From positions 1 to 64,000 of the forward strand of contig NZ_JACYXK010000026.1 in the NCBI RefSeq assembly GCF_014842975.1: a DNA stretch of 64,000 nt, given 5' to 3'. The position numbers and the translations under genes were made by a program. Of the stretch, positions 26,619-33,358 are shown in pieces (within the stretch, counting starts at the first letter, position 1; each line of letters starts with the position of its first letter). The stretch is from Rhodanobacter sp. DHB23 (GTDB lineage Bacteria > Pseudomonadota > Gammaproteobacteria > Xanthomonadales > Rhodanobacteraceae). The notes under the pieces are model-generated. The model did not search any database, had not been told where the DNA came from, and was given only the letters and a program-made list of their open reading frames with translations.

Positions 26619-26798
26619 ATCGGGGTTGCGTCACAACTCATCGGGGTTGCGTCGCTTCATATCGGGGTTGCGTCGCCTTTTATCGGGGTTGCGTCGCGCC
26701 ACCATAACCTAACCCTCTGTTCCAATTGCTTCTTTTGGCGAGTTACGACCCTCTACCTTCTTTCTACCTTCTCTCTACCCATACAGAGCTGTGGATAA
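26619..26798. other. oriV: four iterons and a DnaA box
   Basis: Four direct repeats of ATCGGGGTTGCGTCGC (the first ends in CAC) start at 26619, 26640, 26661 and 26682, exactly 21 bases apart, i.e. on one face of the helix. They start five bases after the trfA stop codon. They are followed by an AT-richer stretch (26698-26789) with TCTACCTTC repeats, and by TGTGGATAA at 26790-26798, a perfect DnaA box. This is the classic layout of an iteron-controlled plasmid origin. The repeat sequence differs from RK2 iterons, so specificity is probably its own. Confidence 0.92.
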
Positions 26799-26825
26799 CT
26801 TGAAAGACATCCAGTCCGAATCGAG

Positions 26826-26842
26826 CGTCTAGCCGCTATACG
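26826..26842. promoter_or_regulatory. KorB-type operator variant
   Basis: CGTCTAGCCGCTATACG, one base away from a perfect 17-base palindrome and matching 11 of 13 positions of the KorB operator TTTAGCSGCTAAA. It lies between oriV and the convergent gene at 26882. Two related sites are at 28528 and 29475. Confidence 0.6.
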
Positions 26843-26881
26843 TTGCATCACAGCCAAGTAAGCCCGGCGACAAACTCTCGC

Positions 26882-27685
26882 CTACAACCAATCAAGTTTC
26901 CCAGACAGCGCTGCCCATCGCTGGTCGGCAGTCAAAGAGCGTACGGGATCCTTCAAATAACCCTCAAGATTCGTATTCACAGTTGCCAAAAGATCGATTT
27001 CGGCACCTCGCCTATGTAGACGTGACTGCTCCATCTTCAGAAGCTCGCTGTTGAAATCTTCATAAACCCCCAACTGTTTGAGTCTCAGGCGTATATATCC
27101 ATTTCCTAAACACAAGCCTACGCAACGATATAACCCAGCCCCATCAAGGTCGAGAGGCGCCAAATGGTTCAAATAGCAATAAAGCCGATATAAAGCCACC
27201 GCGACGACCAACCGTGAAAGATCCATCGGAATCTCGTAGGCCTCGGCCAGAAGCATGTCAGCTTCAAACTCCAGCAGGGCCTCTTGGAAAGTCTCGCAGT
27301 CTCCAAGGAGAAGGTCGCCATCGAATTTCGTTGTTCGACAAATCGGCCAGAGCTCGACCTCGCTCCCCCATAACGCCTTCCAGAGATCGCTGGGGCCTTG
27401 GTCATAGAGCTGTTCAGCGTCGGGAAAAACCCTTCTGAGCGAGGAAAGAGCCGCCATTGTTATCGGCTGCAGCCCCTTCGCGACCGGGTACCACTTCTTT
27501 GACTCAGATGAACTGGCGACCTGGCCGCCTCCTCTCGGCAGAGCCACGGAAGCCGTGAGCTCGTCATAGAGGCGGGAGAAGCCTCCAACATTGTCAGAGT
27601 CAGTACGTTCCATCAGTGAATGCATCAGCGCAACCGACTTCATGATTGCGCGGTGACGGATCTGCGCTTGGCTTATCTGAGACAT
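26882..27685 (-). CDS. Unknown plasmid-element protein (267 aa)
   Basis: Not recognised. The protein is mostly helical and soluble, with no signal peptide. Visible features are an N-terminal helix (ISQAQIRHRAIMKSVALMHSLME), an acidic middle with FEADMLLAEAYEIPMDLSRLVVAVALYRLYCYLNHL (about 125-165), and a Trp-containing C-terminus (DQRWAALSGKLDWL). The start is uncertain: ATG at 27685 or GTG at 27700; neither has a good ribosome-binding site. It is convergent with trfA across oriV and divergent from the oriT/traJ side, where RP4 would carry traK, but it has no resemblance to TraK. Composition matches the rest of the element. Confidence 0.6.
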   Translation of the reverse strand: MSQISQAQIRHRAIMKSVALMHSLMERTDSDNVGGFSRLYDELTASVALPRGGGQVASSSESKKWYPVAKGLQPITMAALSSLRRVFPDAEQLYDQGPSDLWKALWGSEVELWPICRTTKFDGDLLLGDCETFQEALLEFEADMLLAEAYEIPMDLSRLVVAVALYRLYCYLNHLAPLDLDGAGLYRCVGLCLGNGYIRLRLKQLGVYEDFNSELLKMEQSRLHRRGAEIDLLATVNTNLEGYLKDPVRSLTADQRWAALSGKLDWL

Positions 27686-27836
27686 TGGGTCGATCCACAC
27701 GATATGGCATCACACTGCCAACAATAGAATGTTATTGCAATTGACAACTCAAAAATCAAGTATTTATTTTTGACCTAAAGTTTAGACTTACGATAAAAGC
27801 GAAACTTGAACCGCAAAACCGCCGCATATCCGCCGC

Positions 27837-28004
27837 ATGAAGCCAAAAAATAACCGCAAAGCCGCCGGAAAACGCCGAAAACGACTTGAGTTATATACCG
27901 ATGTCGTCAAGGCTCTAATGCGGCATTATTGCGGCGAATATGTCGGTGCCGAATCGTGGTTTAATCGTGGCGTAAAGCGCACGAAGTGCGGGCAAGACAG
28001 GTGA
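27837..28004 (+). CDS. Possible small basic protein overlapping oriT (55 aa)
   Basis: Short frame starting MKPKNNRKAAGKRRKRLEL and ending CGQDR, with a TGA at 28002-28004 that lies inside the nic region. The N-terminal third is strongly basic, which would suit nucleic-acid binding; the middle has YTDVVKALMRHY. There is no clear ribosome-binding site, and the overlap with oriT argues that it may be chance. Reported as a possibility only. Confidence 0.3.
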   Translation: MKPKNNRKAAGKRRKRLELYTDVVKALMRHYCGEYVGAESWFNRGVKRTKCGQDR

Positions 28005-28056
28005 TGAGAGCCCCCACGCAAGCGTGTTGGCCTTCATCACTTCCCTTATTCGCGCG
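27981..28056 (-). other. oriT, RP4/IncP-like
   Basis: On the minus strand the region begins GCGCGAATAAGGGAAGTGA, close to the RP4 oriT start CGAATAAGGGACAGTGA. It then has an inverted repeat around CACGCTTGCGTG, and ends with CACCTGTCTTGCCCG, corresponding to the RP4 nic region CACCTATCCTGCCCG. The expected nick is between the G opposite base 27993 and the C opposite 27992. A second inverted repeat (GTGATGA at 28001 and TCATCAC at 28034) frames the hairpin. traJ follows on the plus strand, as in RP4. Confidence 0.85.
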
Positions 28057-28126
28057 GGGCGCTCAACGGTGTCTTGTCCTGCGGAGCTGGCCGGCTACCG
28101 CCGACAAAAAGGAAGGATCGCAAACG

Positions 28127-28522
28127 ATGGTCAAGCATGTACGCCAAAGGGAGCCGACCCAGACCAAGACTCGGCGCGACTCAACGCGAATCCGCGTATT
28201 CGTTGACGAGAAGGAGCGTGCGCTCATTCAGGCCAACGCCGATGTCGCTGGATTGAGCGTGTCTGCGTTCCTGCGAAATGTCGGCGTCGGTTATCCCGTA
28301 CGGTCGATCGTCGACCTCAAGCAGATCGCCGAGCTGGCCAAGATCAACGCCGACCTGGGCCGCTTGGGTGGTCTGCTCAAGCTCTGGCTCACGGGCGATC
28401 CCAGGCTCGATCCACGGCGGTTCCCTCACATCGACCGCACTATCGCCGCCACGCTAGGCCAAATCGAAGCGAGCCAGAGTGCTATGCGCGACGTGATGGA
28501 CCGCATCCTCGCATCAAGGTGA
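28127..28522 (+). CDS. traJ: TraJ-like relaxosome protein (oriT binding)
   Basis: 131-aa protein. A ribbon-helix-helix-like N-terminal half (STRIRVFVDEKERALIQANAD and SVSAFLRNVGVGY) is followed by AKINADLGRLGGLLKLWLTG, nearly identical to the block in RP4 TraJ. TraJ binds the inverted repeat next to nic and loads the relaxase TraI. The ATG at 28127 has AAGGAAGG upstream and places the gene about 70 bases after oriT, as in IncP plasmids. In RP4, traI overlaps traJ downstream; here it is absent and an unrelated gene on the other strand follows. The protein itself looks complete. Confidence 0.88.
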   Translation: MVKHVRQREPTQTKTRRDSTRIRVFVDEKERALIQANADVAGLSVSAFLRNVGVGYPVRSIVDLKQIAELAKINADLGRLGGLLKLWLTGDPRLDPRRFPHIDRTIAATLGQIEASQSAMRDVMDRILASR

Positions 28523-28527
28523 TACAG

Positions 28528-28544
28528 CGTATAGCGGCTATACG
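28528..28544. promoter_or_regulatory. KorB-type operator variant, near-palindrome
   Basis: CGTATAGCGGCTATACG: 8-base arms around a single central G, matching the KorB operator at 11 of 13 core positions. It lies six bases after the traJ stop, between convergent genes. Confidence 0.6.
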
Positions 28545-28568
28545 GTCAGCTCGTTCAGAGCGGCCAGC

Positions 28569-29429
28569 TTATACAGCAGTCTTTTGCTCTTCTTTTTCTA
28601 AGTCCTTGCGATACTGTGCCTCGATCAGCTCGCGCGTGCTGCTGGTGTCGTAGCGCGACTTGTGATGTTCGAGGATGGCCTGCCGCAATTCCTCGACCTT
28701 GGTCACGTCGCCGGTCGCCTTGGCCTTGCTCCGATCGCGCATCAACTCGCCATAGCGCTCGGCCCAGCGCGCCTGGTGTAGCTCGGGCAGGAGCTTCATG
28801 CCCGCGTCGTAATTGATGCGCGCGACCGAACGGCTTTCGTCGACGACGCGTCCGGTGGCACTCCCTGAAGGCATGGGATCTGGAATGACCCAAGATCCCA
28901 TGGCGGAGTGCTTGCTCAAGTGCTTCCGCGTCGCAGTGGGAGGCACTGGCAACGGCATGTCCTCGTTGTCACCTGGCTCGATGAATCGTGGTTCCAGATG
29001 TGTCTGCTGGGCTGACATCGGGAGGGGCTGGCTATCCAAGCGCGACAGCTGCGCATCCAACAAGCGCTTCCAGCTCTCGATCTCTGGCTGCAACTCGGCT
29101 GTATACCGGCAGGCCTTCGCAGCTTCGATCATGGCGTCCAACTGATCGATGCTGATGCCGTACTTGCCAACCTCCCAGAAAAGACCGGCGCTCATACCCA
29201 AGGCGCGACCGTCTGTGTAGGCGTTAAATCGGTCGAGCCAATAGGCGAAGCTTTCTTGAAGGTGGTACGAAGCCAGGGATCCTTCTGCAGCAGCTCGCGC
29301 GTCGTGCTCGGTTTCCGCTATGCCGCCATCAACCTGATGGCCGCATTCCGTGCAAGTCGACCACTCCCATCTGTTCTGGAAACGAGGGTCGGTTGCACCT
29401 GTTAGTTGCCGTACTTGGCTGGTGTACAT
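28569..29429 (-). CDS. Unknown plasmid-element protein (286 aa)
   Basis: Not recognised. The ATG at 29429 is preferred; a 13-residue longer form is unlikely because it would lie closer to the operators. The N-terminal part has TCTECGHQ (one CxxC, possibly half of a zinc site) and a helical region ASYHLQESFAYWLDRFNAYTD. The middle (about 140-215) is Pro/Ser-rich and probably disordered. The C-terminus is a charged helix rich in Lys/Glu (ELRQAILEHHKSRYDTS and YRKDLEKEEQKTA), likely a coiled coil. It is divergent from the trbJ promoter region, so it probably shares the KorA/KorB control there. Confidence 0.6.
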   Translation of the reverse strand: MYTSQVRQLTGATDPRFQNRWEWSTCTECGHQVDGGIAETEHDARAAAEGSLASYHLQESFAYWLDRFNAYTDGRALGMSAGLFWEVGKYGISIDQLDAMIEAAKACRYTAELQPEIESWKRLLDAQLSRLDSQPLPMSAQQTHLEPRFIEPGDNEDMPLPVPPTATRKHLSKHSAMGSWVIPDPMPSGSATGRVVDESRSVARINYDAGMKLLPELHQARWAERYGELMRDRSKAKATGDVTKVEELRQAILEHHKSRYDTSSTRELIEAQYRKDLEKEEQKTAV

Positions 29430-29474
29430 GCTGCCTCCTAGCACGATGGGTACAAGGATAAACCTCAAGCACAG

Positions 29475-29491
29475 CGTTTAGCCGCTAAACG
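29475..29491. promoter_or_regulatory. Perfect KorB operator
   Basis: CGTTTAGCCGCTAAACG contains a perfect match to the IncP KorB operator TTTAGCSGCTAAA. It lies between the divergent gene at 28569-29429 and trbJ, 20 bases before a KorA operator, the arrangement used by IncP control promoters. Confidence 0.8.
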
Positions 29492-29501
29492 CTGAATGTC
29501 A

Positions 29502-29531
29502 TTCTGAAAAGTTTAGCTAAACTTTTATAAT
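29502..29531 (+). promoter_or_regulatory. trbJ promoter overlapped by a perfect KorA operator
   Basis: GTTTAGCTAAAC at 29511-29522 equals the IncP KorA operator. It sits just upstream of a consensus -10 TATAAT (29526-29531); a weak -35-like TTCTGA is at 29502. Repressor bound here would block the promoter for trbJ-trbK-trbL. No korA gene is in the window. Confidence 0.8.
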
Positions 29532-29589
29532 CAATGACTTACGTTGTTTTATGGTAATTTGGACTCCCGTACAACAAGGGAGGAACGCC

Positions 29590-30357
29590 ATGAAAAAGCT
29601 TGTGTTGTCGAGTGCTTTGGTCGCGGCCCTGGCGCTCTCCGCCATTCCGGCTTTGGCCGGCATTCCGGTCATCGACGGCAGCAATCTCGCCCAGAACATC
29701 GTGACGGCCCTCGAAACGGTCGCCCAGTACGAACAGCAGATCCAGCAGTACACCACGCAGCTGCAGCAGTACGAGAACATGCTGACCAACACGGCCGCGT
29801 TGCCACAGCAAACCTGGTCGCAGGTGCAGGGCACCATCAACGGGCTGACGCAAGCCATGCAGGGCTTGCAGAACATGACGAACGGCGCGGGCAGTATTCA
29901 GGCCTACCTCGACAAGTTCGGCAACACGAATACCTACGCAAGCCAACCGTGCTTCAACGGGAGCACGTGCACTCAAACCCAGCTCGCCGCAATCCAGTCC
30001 AACAATGCAACCGGCAATGCCGGCGTGAAAGCGGCAACGGATAGCGAGCTAGAAGCCCTTCAGCAGCAACAGGCCTCTTTATCCACTGACGCGGCAAACG
30101 TCCAACAGCTACAGAGCAGTGCAGCAGGAGCAAGCGGCCAGAAAGCCGCACTTGATGCGGCCAATCAGCTCGCCGCTGCCCAGACCAATCAGCTTGTGCA
30201 GATTCGAGCGCTTCTGGTTGCGCAGCAGACCGCACAGGCGGCGGCACAAGAACAGCAAAACGCTATCAACGCGCAGCAGACAGCCGGCGACACAGCCGTG
30301 TTCACTCGCACGCCCGTGAGCACTGTCCAACCAGAGCAGTTCGATATCGCCAATTGA
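29590..30357 (+). CDS. trbJ: TrbJ, P-type conjugative transfer periplasmic protein
   Basis: 255-aa VirB5-like pilus-associated protein. A signal peptide (MKKLVLSSALVAALALSAIP, cleavage after ALA) is followed by GIPVIDGSNLAQNIVTALET, the conserved mature start of TrbJ. A long Gln/Ala-rich coiled coil (VAQYEQQIQQYTTQLQQYEN; later LEALQQQQASLS and AQEQQNAINAQQ) follows, with two cysteines in the middle (about residues 117 and 123). The GGGAGGA ribosome-binding site fits the ATG. It is first in a trbJ-trbK-trbL run, as in IncP, but trbB-I upstream are missing. The C-terminal TAGDTAVFTRTPV is repeated in altered form at the end of TrbK, a sign of local recombination or shared function. Confidence 0.9.
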   Translation: MKKLVLSSALVAALALSAIPALAGIPVIDGSNLAQNIVTALETVAQYEQQIQQYTTQLQQYENMLTNTAALPQQTWSQVQGTINGLTQAMQGLQNMTNGAGSIQAYLDKFGNTNTYASQPCFNGSTCTQTQLAAIQSNNATGNAGVKAATDSELEALQQQQASLSTDAANVQQLQSSAAGASGQKAALDAANQLAAAQTNQLVQIRALLVAQQTAQAAAQEQQNAINAQQTAGDTAVFTRTPVSTVQPEQFDIAN

Positions 30358-30370
30358 CAGGAGGCCTGGC

Positions 30371-30577
30371 ATGAAAGCTCGCGATCTATTTCTAGGTCTC
30401 ACCATCGTCGGGTTGCTGAGTGCTTGCCAGAACCCCTCAGATGCCTCGAAAGAAGCACGTCAAACAGCTGGCGACGCGACAGTGCTCAAACGACAGCCTG
30501 TCGATAAAACCCCGGCCGAACAGTTCGAGATTGGAGACCCTGCGTCAACCGCATCTACCTCCAGCCCTCAACGGTGA
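30371..30577 (+). CDS. trbK: TrbK-like entry-exclusion lipoprotein
   Basis: 68-aa protein with a lipoprotein signal peptide (lipobox LLSAC, Cys19) and a short polar mature part. Position (between trbJ and trbL), size and lipobox all fit TrbK, which in IncP plasmids blocks entry of related plasmids. The ribosome-binding site CAGGAGG is strong. The segment TAGDATVLKRQPVDKTPAEQF echoes the C-terminal end of the preceding TrbJ (TAGDTAVFTRTPV...PEQF). Identification rests on context more than on sequence. Confidence 0.75.
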   Translation: MKARDLFLGLTIVGLLSACQNPSDASKEARQTAGDATVLKRQPVDKTPAEQFEIGDPASTASTSSPQR

Positions 30578-30584
30578 CGCAGTC

Positions 30585-32096
30585 ATGACACAGGCGCATA
30601 GAACGGGGCGGTGGTTCATCCGTAGCCTGCTGGCTCTGACGCTATTCCTTGGCGTGACAGCCCTCGCTCACGCGGCTCCGGCTGCGCCTTCGGCCGGCAT
30701 TCTGGATAATGTCGTGCGGACGTTTCACGACGCCACACAGACTTGGGGAGCCAAGGCCACGGGCTATGCCGAGAACATATTTCTCGGCCTCGCGGTCATC
30801 GGGCTGATCTGGGATTGCGGCTGGCTTGCCCTGCAGCGCGAGGATATCGGTGCGTTCTTTACCACCTTCATCCGGTGGCTTCTGTTCGTTGGCTTCTTCT
30901 GGTGGCTCACACAGCATGCCGCTGCCATGGCCAGTGCCATCTTCGGCTCCTTCCAGCAGATGGGTGGAGATATAGGTGGCTTGACCCAGTCGCTCGGACC
31001 ATCCACCCCGTTGGACGTTGCCTATCAAATCGACGTGGCTACCGGGAACGCACAAAGCATCGTTCATCCCATCAACAGCGTCGCTTTGGCCATGGTCGAT
31101 CTGACCATCATGATCGCGATGTGTGTTGTCGCCGCCAACATGGTGATTACACTCTGCACCGCATGGATCATGGCCTACGCCGGCTGTGTCCTGGTGGGCT
31201 TCGGCGCGCTGCGGTGGACTAGCGATATCGCTATCAATTACTTCCGAACCGTGCTTGGAGTGGCCGTCACGTACATGACGATGCTGTTGCTCGTTGGCCT
31301 CGCCAAAACGGTTTTCAACTTCCTTCTCGTCCAGGTCAGCAGTGGAACTACCACCATGCAGTCCTTGATGGTGATGGTTTCCGTTGCGCTCGTGCTGGCT
31401 TTCATCATCCACAAGGTTCCGCCGCTCGTCGGTTCGATCACGGGAAACAACGGGGGCGCGCATGGCAGCTTCGGCATGGGGGCCGCCATAGGTGCTCTCG
31501 CTGGTATCGGTATCGCGGCTGCTACAGGCGGTGCGGCCTTGGCGGCAGGTGCGACGGGCGCAGCGGCAGGTAGCACGGGCAGTGGCTCTCTCGGCCCAAT
31601 GATGGCTGCGGTGAACGCCGGCAGTGACGCCGGCAGCGGCTTGGACGGCAGTGGCGCGGACTTGGCCGACACCATGAGCGCCGCGAACGACAACAGTCGA
31701 GGTGCCGAGGACAGTGCATCACTCGCCGCGGCGATGGGTGACGGCCCACGTCAGCCATCAAGCAGCGGCGGCCGTGGAACATCGTTCGGTCGCCGTGCCG
31801 CCGCGACGGGTTCGGCGGTAGGAACTGTGGCAATGGCTGTCGCCCATTCGAGCGTGCATGCCATGGATCAGGCCGTGGGCGGGAGCGGCTATCAAGGCCA
31901 GCTTGCCCCAGTTCGCAGCGGCACGATGGCCGCCCGAGTGGCTGCGTGGAATGCAGCCCGCGATCCGGCTATCGATCCCGCACTTACACCACGTGCTGAT
32001 GCCGATAGTTCAGCGCAGCCTCACATCGAAGAATCAGACATCCCGTCAAATGTTGCCGACTATGCCAGCAACGACAGCAAGCAACCCAACAAGTGA
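30585..32096 (+). CDS. trbL: TrbL, polytopic conjugative transfer membrane protein
   Basis: 503-aa inner-membrane channel component of P-type (VirB6-like) secretion. A signal-like N-terminus ending in AHA is followed by about five or six membrane segments between residues 60 and 290 (for example YAENIFLGLAVIGLIWDCGW, FIRWLLFVGFFWWL, AVTYMTMLLLVGLAKTVFNF). A Gly/Ala-rich hydrophobic stretch (GMGAAIGALAGIGIAAATGG) follows, then a long Ser/Asp-rich soluble tail. The ATG at 30585 is seven bases after the trbK stop. The protein looks full length although its partner genes are gone. Confidence 0.9.
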   Translation: MTQAHRTGRWFIRSLLALTLFLGVTALAHAAPAAPSAGILDNVVRTFHDATQTWGAKATGYAENIFLGLAVIGLIWDCGWLALQREDIGAFFTTFIRWLLFVGFFWWLTQHAAAMASAIFGSFQQMGGDIGGLTQSLGPSTPLDVAYQIDVATGNAQSIVHPINSVALAMVDLTIMIAMCVVAANMVITLCTAWIMAYAGCVLVGFGALRWTSDIAINYFRTVLGVAVTYMTMLLLVGLAKTVFNFLLVQVSSGTTTMQSLMVMVSVALVLAFIIHKVPPLVGSITGNNGGAHGSFGMGAAIGALAGIGIAAATGGAALAAGATGAAAGSTGSGSLGPMMAAVNAGSDAGSGLDGSGADLADTMSAANDNSRGAEDSASLAAAMGDGPRQPSSSGGRGTSFGRRAAATGSAVGTVAMAVAHSSVHAMDQAVGGSGYQGQLAPVRSGTMAARVAAWNAARDPAIDPALTPRADADSSAQPHIEESDIPSNVADYASNDSKQPNK

Positions 32097-32108
32097 AGGG
32101 AGACAACC

Positions 32109-32324
32109 ATGATTCACTTAACCTTGGGCGACATTGACACGCGGCCAGGGCCGTGCGTGCCCGTCAAAACCAACCCTAGGGTGGGCTACACATCCGAACT
32201 CGTCGAGCAGCTTTTCGTGCCCGCGCCACCCAAGCGCATGCAGCCCGAGCTGGGCGACTGGGCGACGACAGATGCCGAACCGATTGATGTAGCTGCGGAG
32301 ATAGCAGCCTTCGTCAATCTTTAG
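32109..32324 (+). CDS. Small hypothetical protein (71 aa)
   Basis: Begins 12 bases after the trbL stop with a GGGAGA ribosome-binding site, so it is probably the last gene of the trb run. The protein is soluble: an N-terminal MIHLTLGDIDTRPG, a Pro-rich middle (FVPAPPKRMQPELGDW) and an acidic helix at the end (IDVAAEIAAFVNL). No family recognised. Its 3' end overlaps by 11 bases the end of a possible small gene on the other strand. Confidence 0.55.
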   Translation: MIHLTLGDIDTRPGPCVPVKTNPRVGYTSELVEQLFVPAPPKRMQPELGDWATTDAEPIDVAAEIAAFVNL

Positions 32325-32493
32325 CCAATGCAGGTGCAGGTGCAGGTGCCGGTGCCGCCGGCGCGGGAGCCGGCGCGCGAGGCATTTGCGCACTCGGTGC
32401 ACCGCGTGAGTTGTTAGTGGATACAACCTTGCTCATGAGAGCCGATGGCATGCCATCGTTGGCATACCCGCTCCAATTGCTCTTGTTGGTCAT
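32314..32493 (-). CDS. Possible 59-aa protein with Ala-Pro repeat tail
   Basis: Short frame starting MTNKSNWSGYANDGMPSALM and ending in an Ala-Pro run before ALAKD. It lies 61 bases downstream of, and in the same direction as, the 227-aa membrane protein that also ends in an Ala-Pro run. The shared tail and order suggest a small second gene, though the ribosome-binding site is weak and the gene is below usual length limits. Confidence 0.4.
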   Translation of the reverse strand: MTNKSNWSGYANDGMPSALMSKVVSTNNSRGAPSAQMPRAPAPAPAAPAPAPAPALAKD

Positions 32494-32554
32494 TGGTGTG
32501 CTACTTGGTTATAGACGCGATTCGTGTGGGCGTGCGTGACTGGGCACATGCTCT

Positions 32555-33238
32555 TCATTTGCCCGACGATGCTGGTGCTGGTGCTGGTGCTGGTGCTGGT
32601 GCTGGTGCTGGTGCCGGTGCTTGAACCGTAGGCATCGCCGCACTGGGAGTGCCTTTATGCACAACCTGCATAGATGCGGAGCCTAAGCCCTCTGTTACCA
32701 AGGATTGAGTCGGAGTAATGGATGGCACCTTGGGATCTGTCATGGCTGCGTTCCCGTTATCGTGAACATTGATCCAAACGAATGCGATAGTGAAGGCAGA
32801 GGCAGCAAAAAAGGCAAAACCAGCAAGTGGATTCAGCCATTTCAAAGTTTTTGCTGCCCAGCGCTCTTTGTTGTAGAAGTCATCTTTACGATTGATGAAA
32901 TACTCGTGGGCAGATTCAACGCTCTGTCGGTTTGCTTTTCCTGCAATCGGAAAGGATGCAAGCATCAGTAATAGCGAAACAGCAAATAGTACCCATGATG
33001 TCTTGATCGCCCACAGGTCATGCGCGATAGCTAAAGGCACTAAATCCTTAATGAAAGTTATAGAAAGTCCAAGTGCACCCGTAGAGTAGGCCAGAATCGT
33101 GTTGTCGTACTTGTCGCTATTCGCGCGTTCACGTGTCTGCTGTTCAGTCCAGTAAGCATCAAACAAAGCACGCCGACGTAGCGTTTCATCGTCGGGCTGG
33201 GCAGCCTGATCCGCGCTTTTGCTCGCATCGTCGTTCAT
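32555..33238 (-). CDS. Three-helix membrane protein with Ala-Pro repeat tail, unknown
   Basis: 227-aa protein. The cytoplasmic-looking N-terminus (about 1-48, charged, with YWTEQQTRERANSDKY) is followed by a membrane hairpin (about 49-70 and 80-100), a charged loop (NRQSVESAHEYFINRKDDFYNKERW), a third membrane segment (about 137-158), and a 65-residue tail ending in an (Ala-Pro) run then ASSGK. The run is encoded by seven perfect GCTGGT hexamers on the plus strand plus variants. Membrane hairpins with long charged arms occur in several phage- or plasmid-exclusion proteins, but no named family is recognised. It is flanked by trb genes and the TAC module. Confidence 0.6.
   Translation of the reverse strand: MNDDASKSADQAAQPDDETLRRRALFDAYWTEQQTRERANSDKYDNTILAYSTGALGLSITFIKDLVPLAIAHDLWAIKTSWVLFAVSLLLMLASFPIAGKANRQSVESAHEYFINRKDDFYNKERWAAKTLKWLNPLAGFAFFAASAFTIAFVWINVHDNGNAAMTDPKVPSITPTQSLVTEGLGSASMQVVHKGTPSAAMPTVQAPAPAPAPAPAPAPAPASSGK
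32571..32621. repeat. Hexanucleotide tandem repeat (GCTGGT)n
   Basis: Seven perfect copies of GCTGGT and one GCCGGT, encoding the Ala-Pro tail of the membrane protein on the minus strand. Slippage would change the length of the tail without shifting the frame. Confidence 0.85.
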
Positions 33239-33358
33239 CTACCCACCCTTGGATTCTCCCTATGCCGAGAATCCTTTCCCAAGCTACCTATAGACGGTCA
33301 GTGATAGATCAGAATGCGGCTTCGACGCAGGCTGTCGACCTCATGAGGAGGGAGAGAG

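Noticed and set aside
26619-26697. Short CRISPR array
   Set aside because: Four 16-base repeats with 5-base spacers next to trfA are iterons; spacers are far too short for CRISPR.
26882-27685. TraK homologue
   Set aside because: Right place for traK relative to oriT, but the protein is twice the length and acidic, with no similarity that I can see.
32571-32621. Tandem repeat as part of a CRISPR or regulatory array
   Set aside because: Plain hexamer microsatellite coding for Ala-Pro; no spacers.
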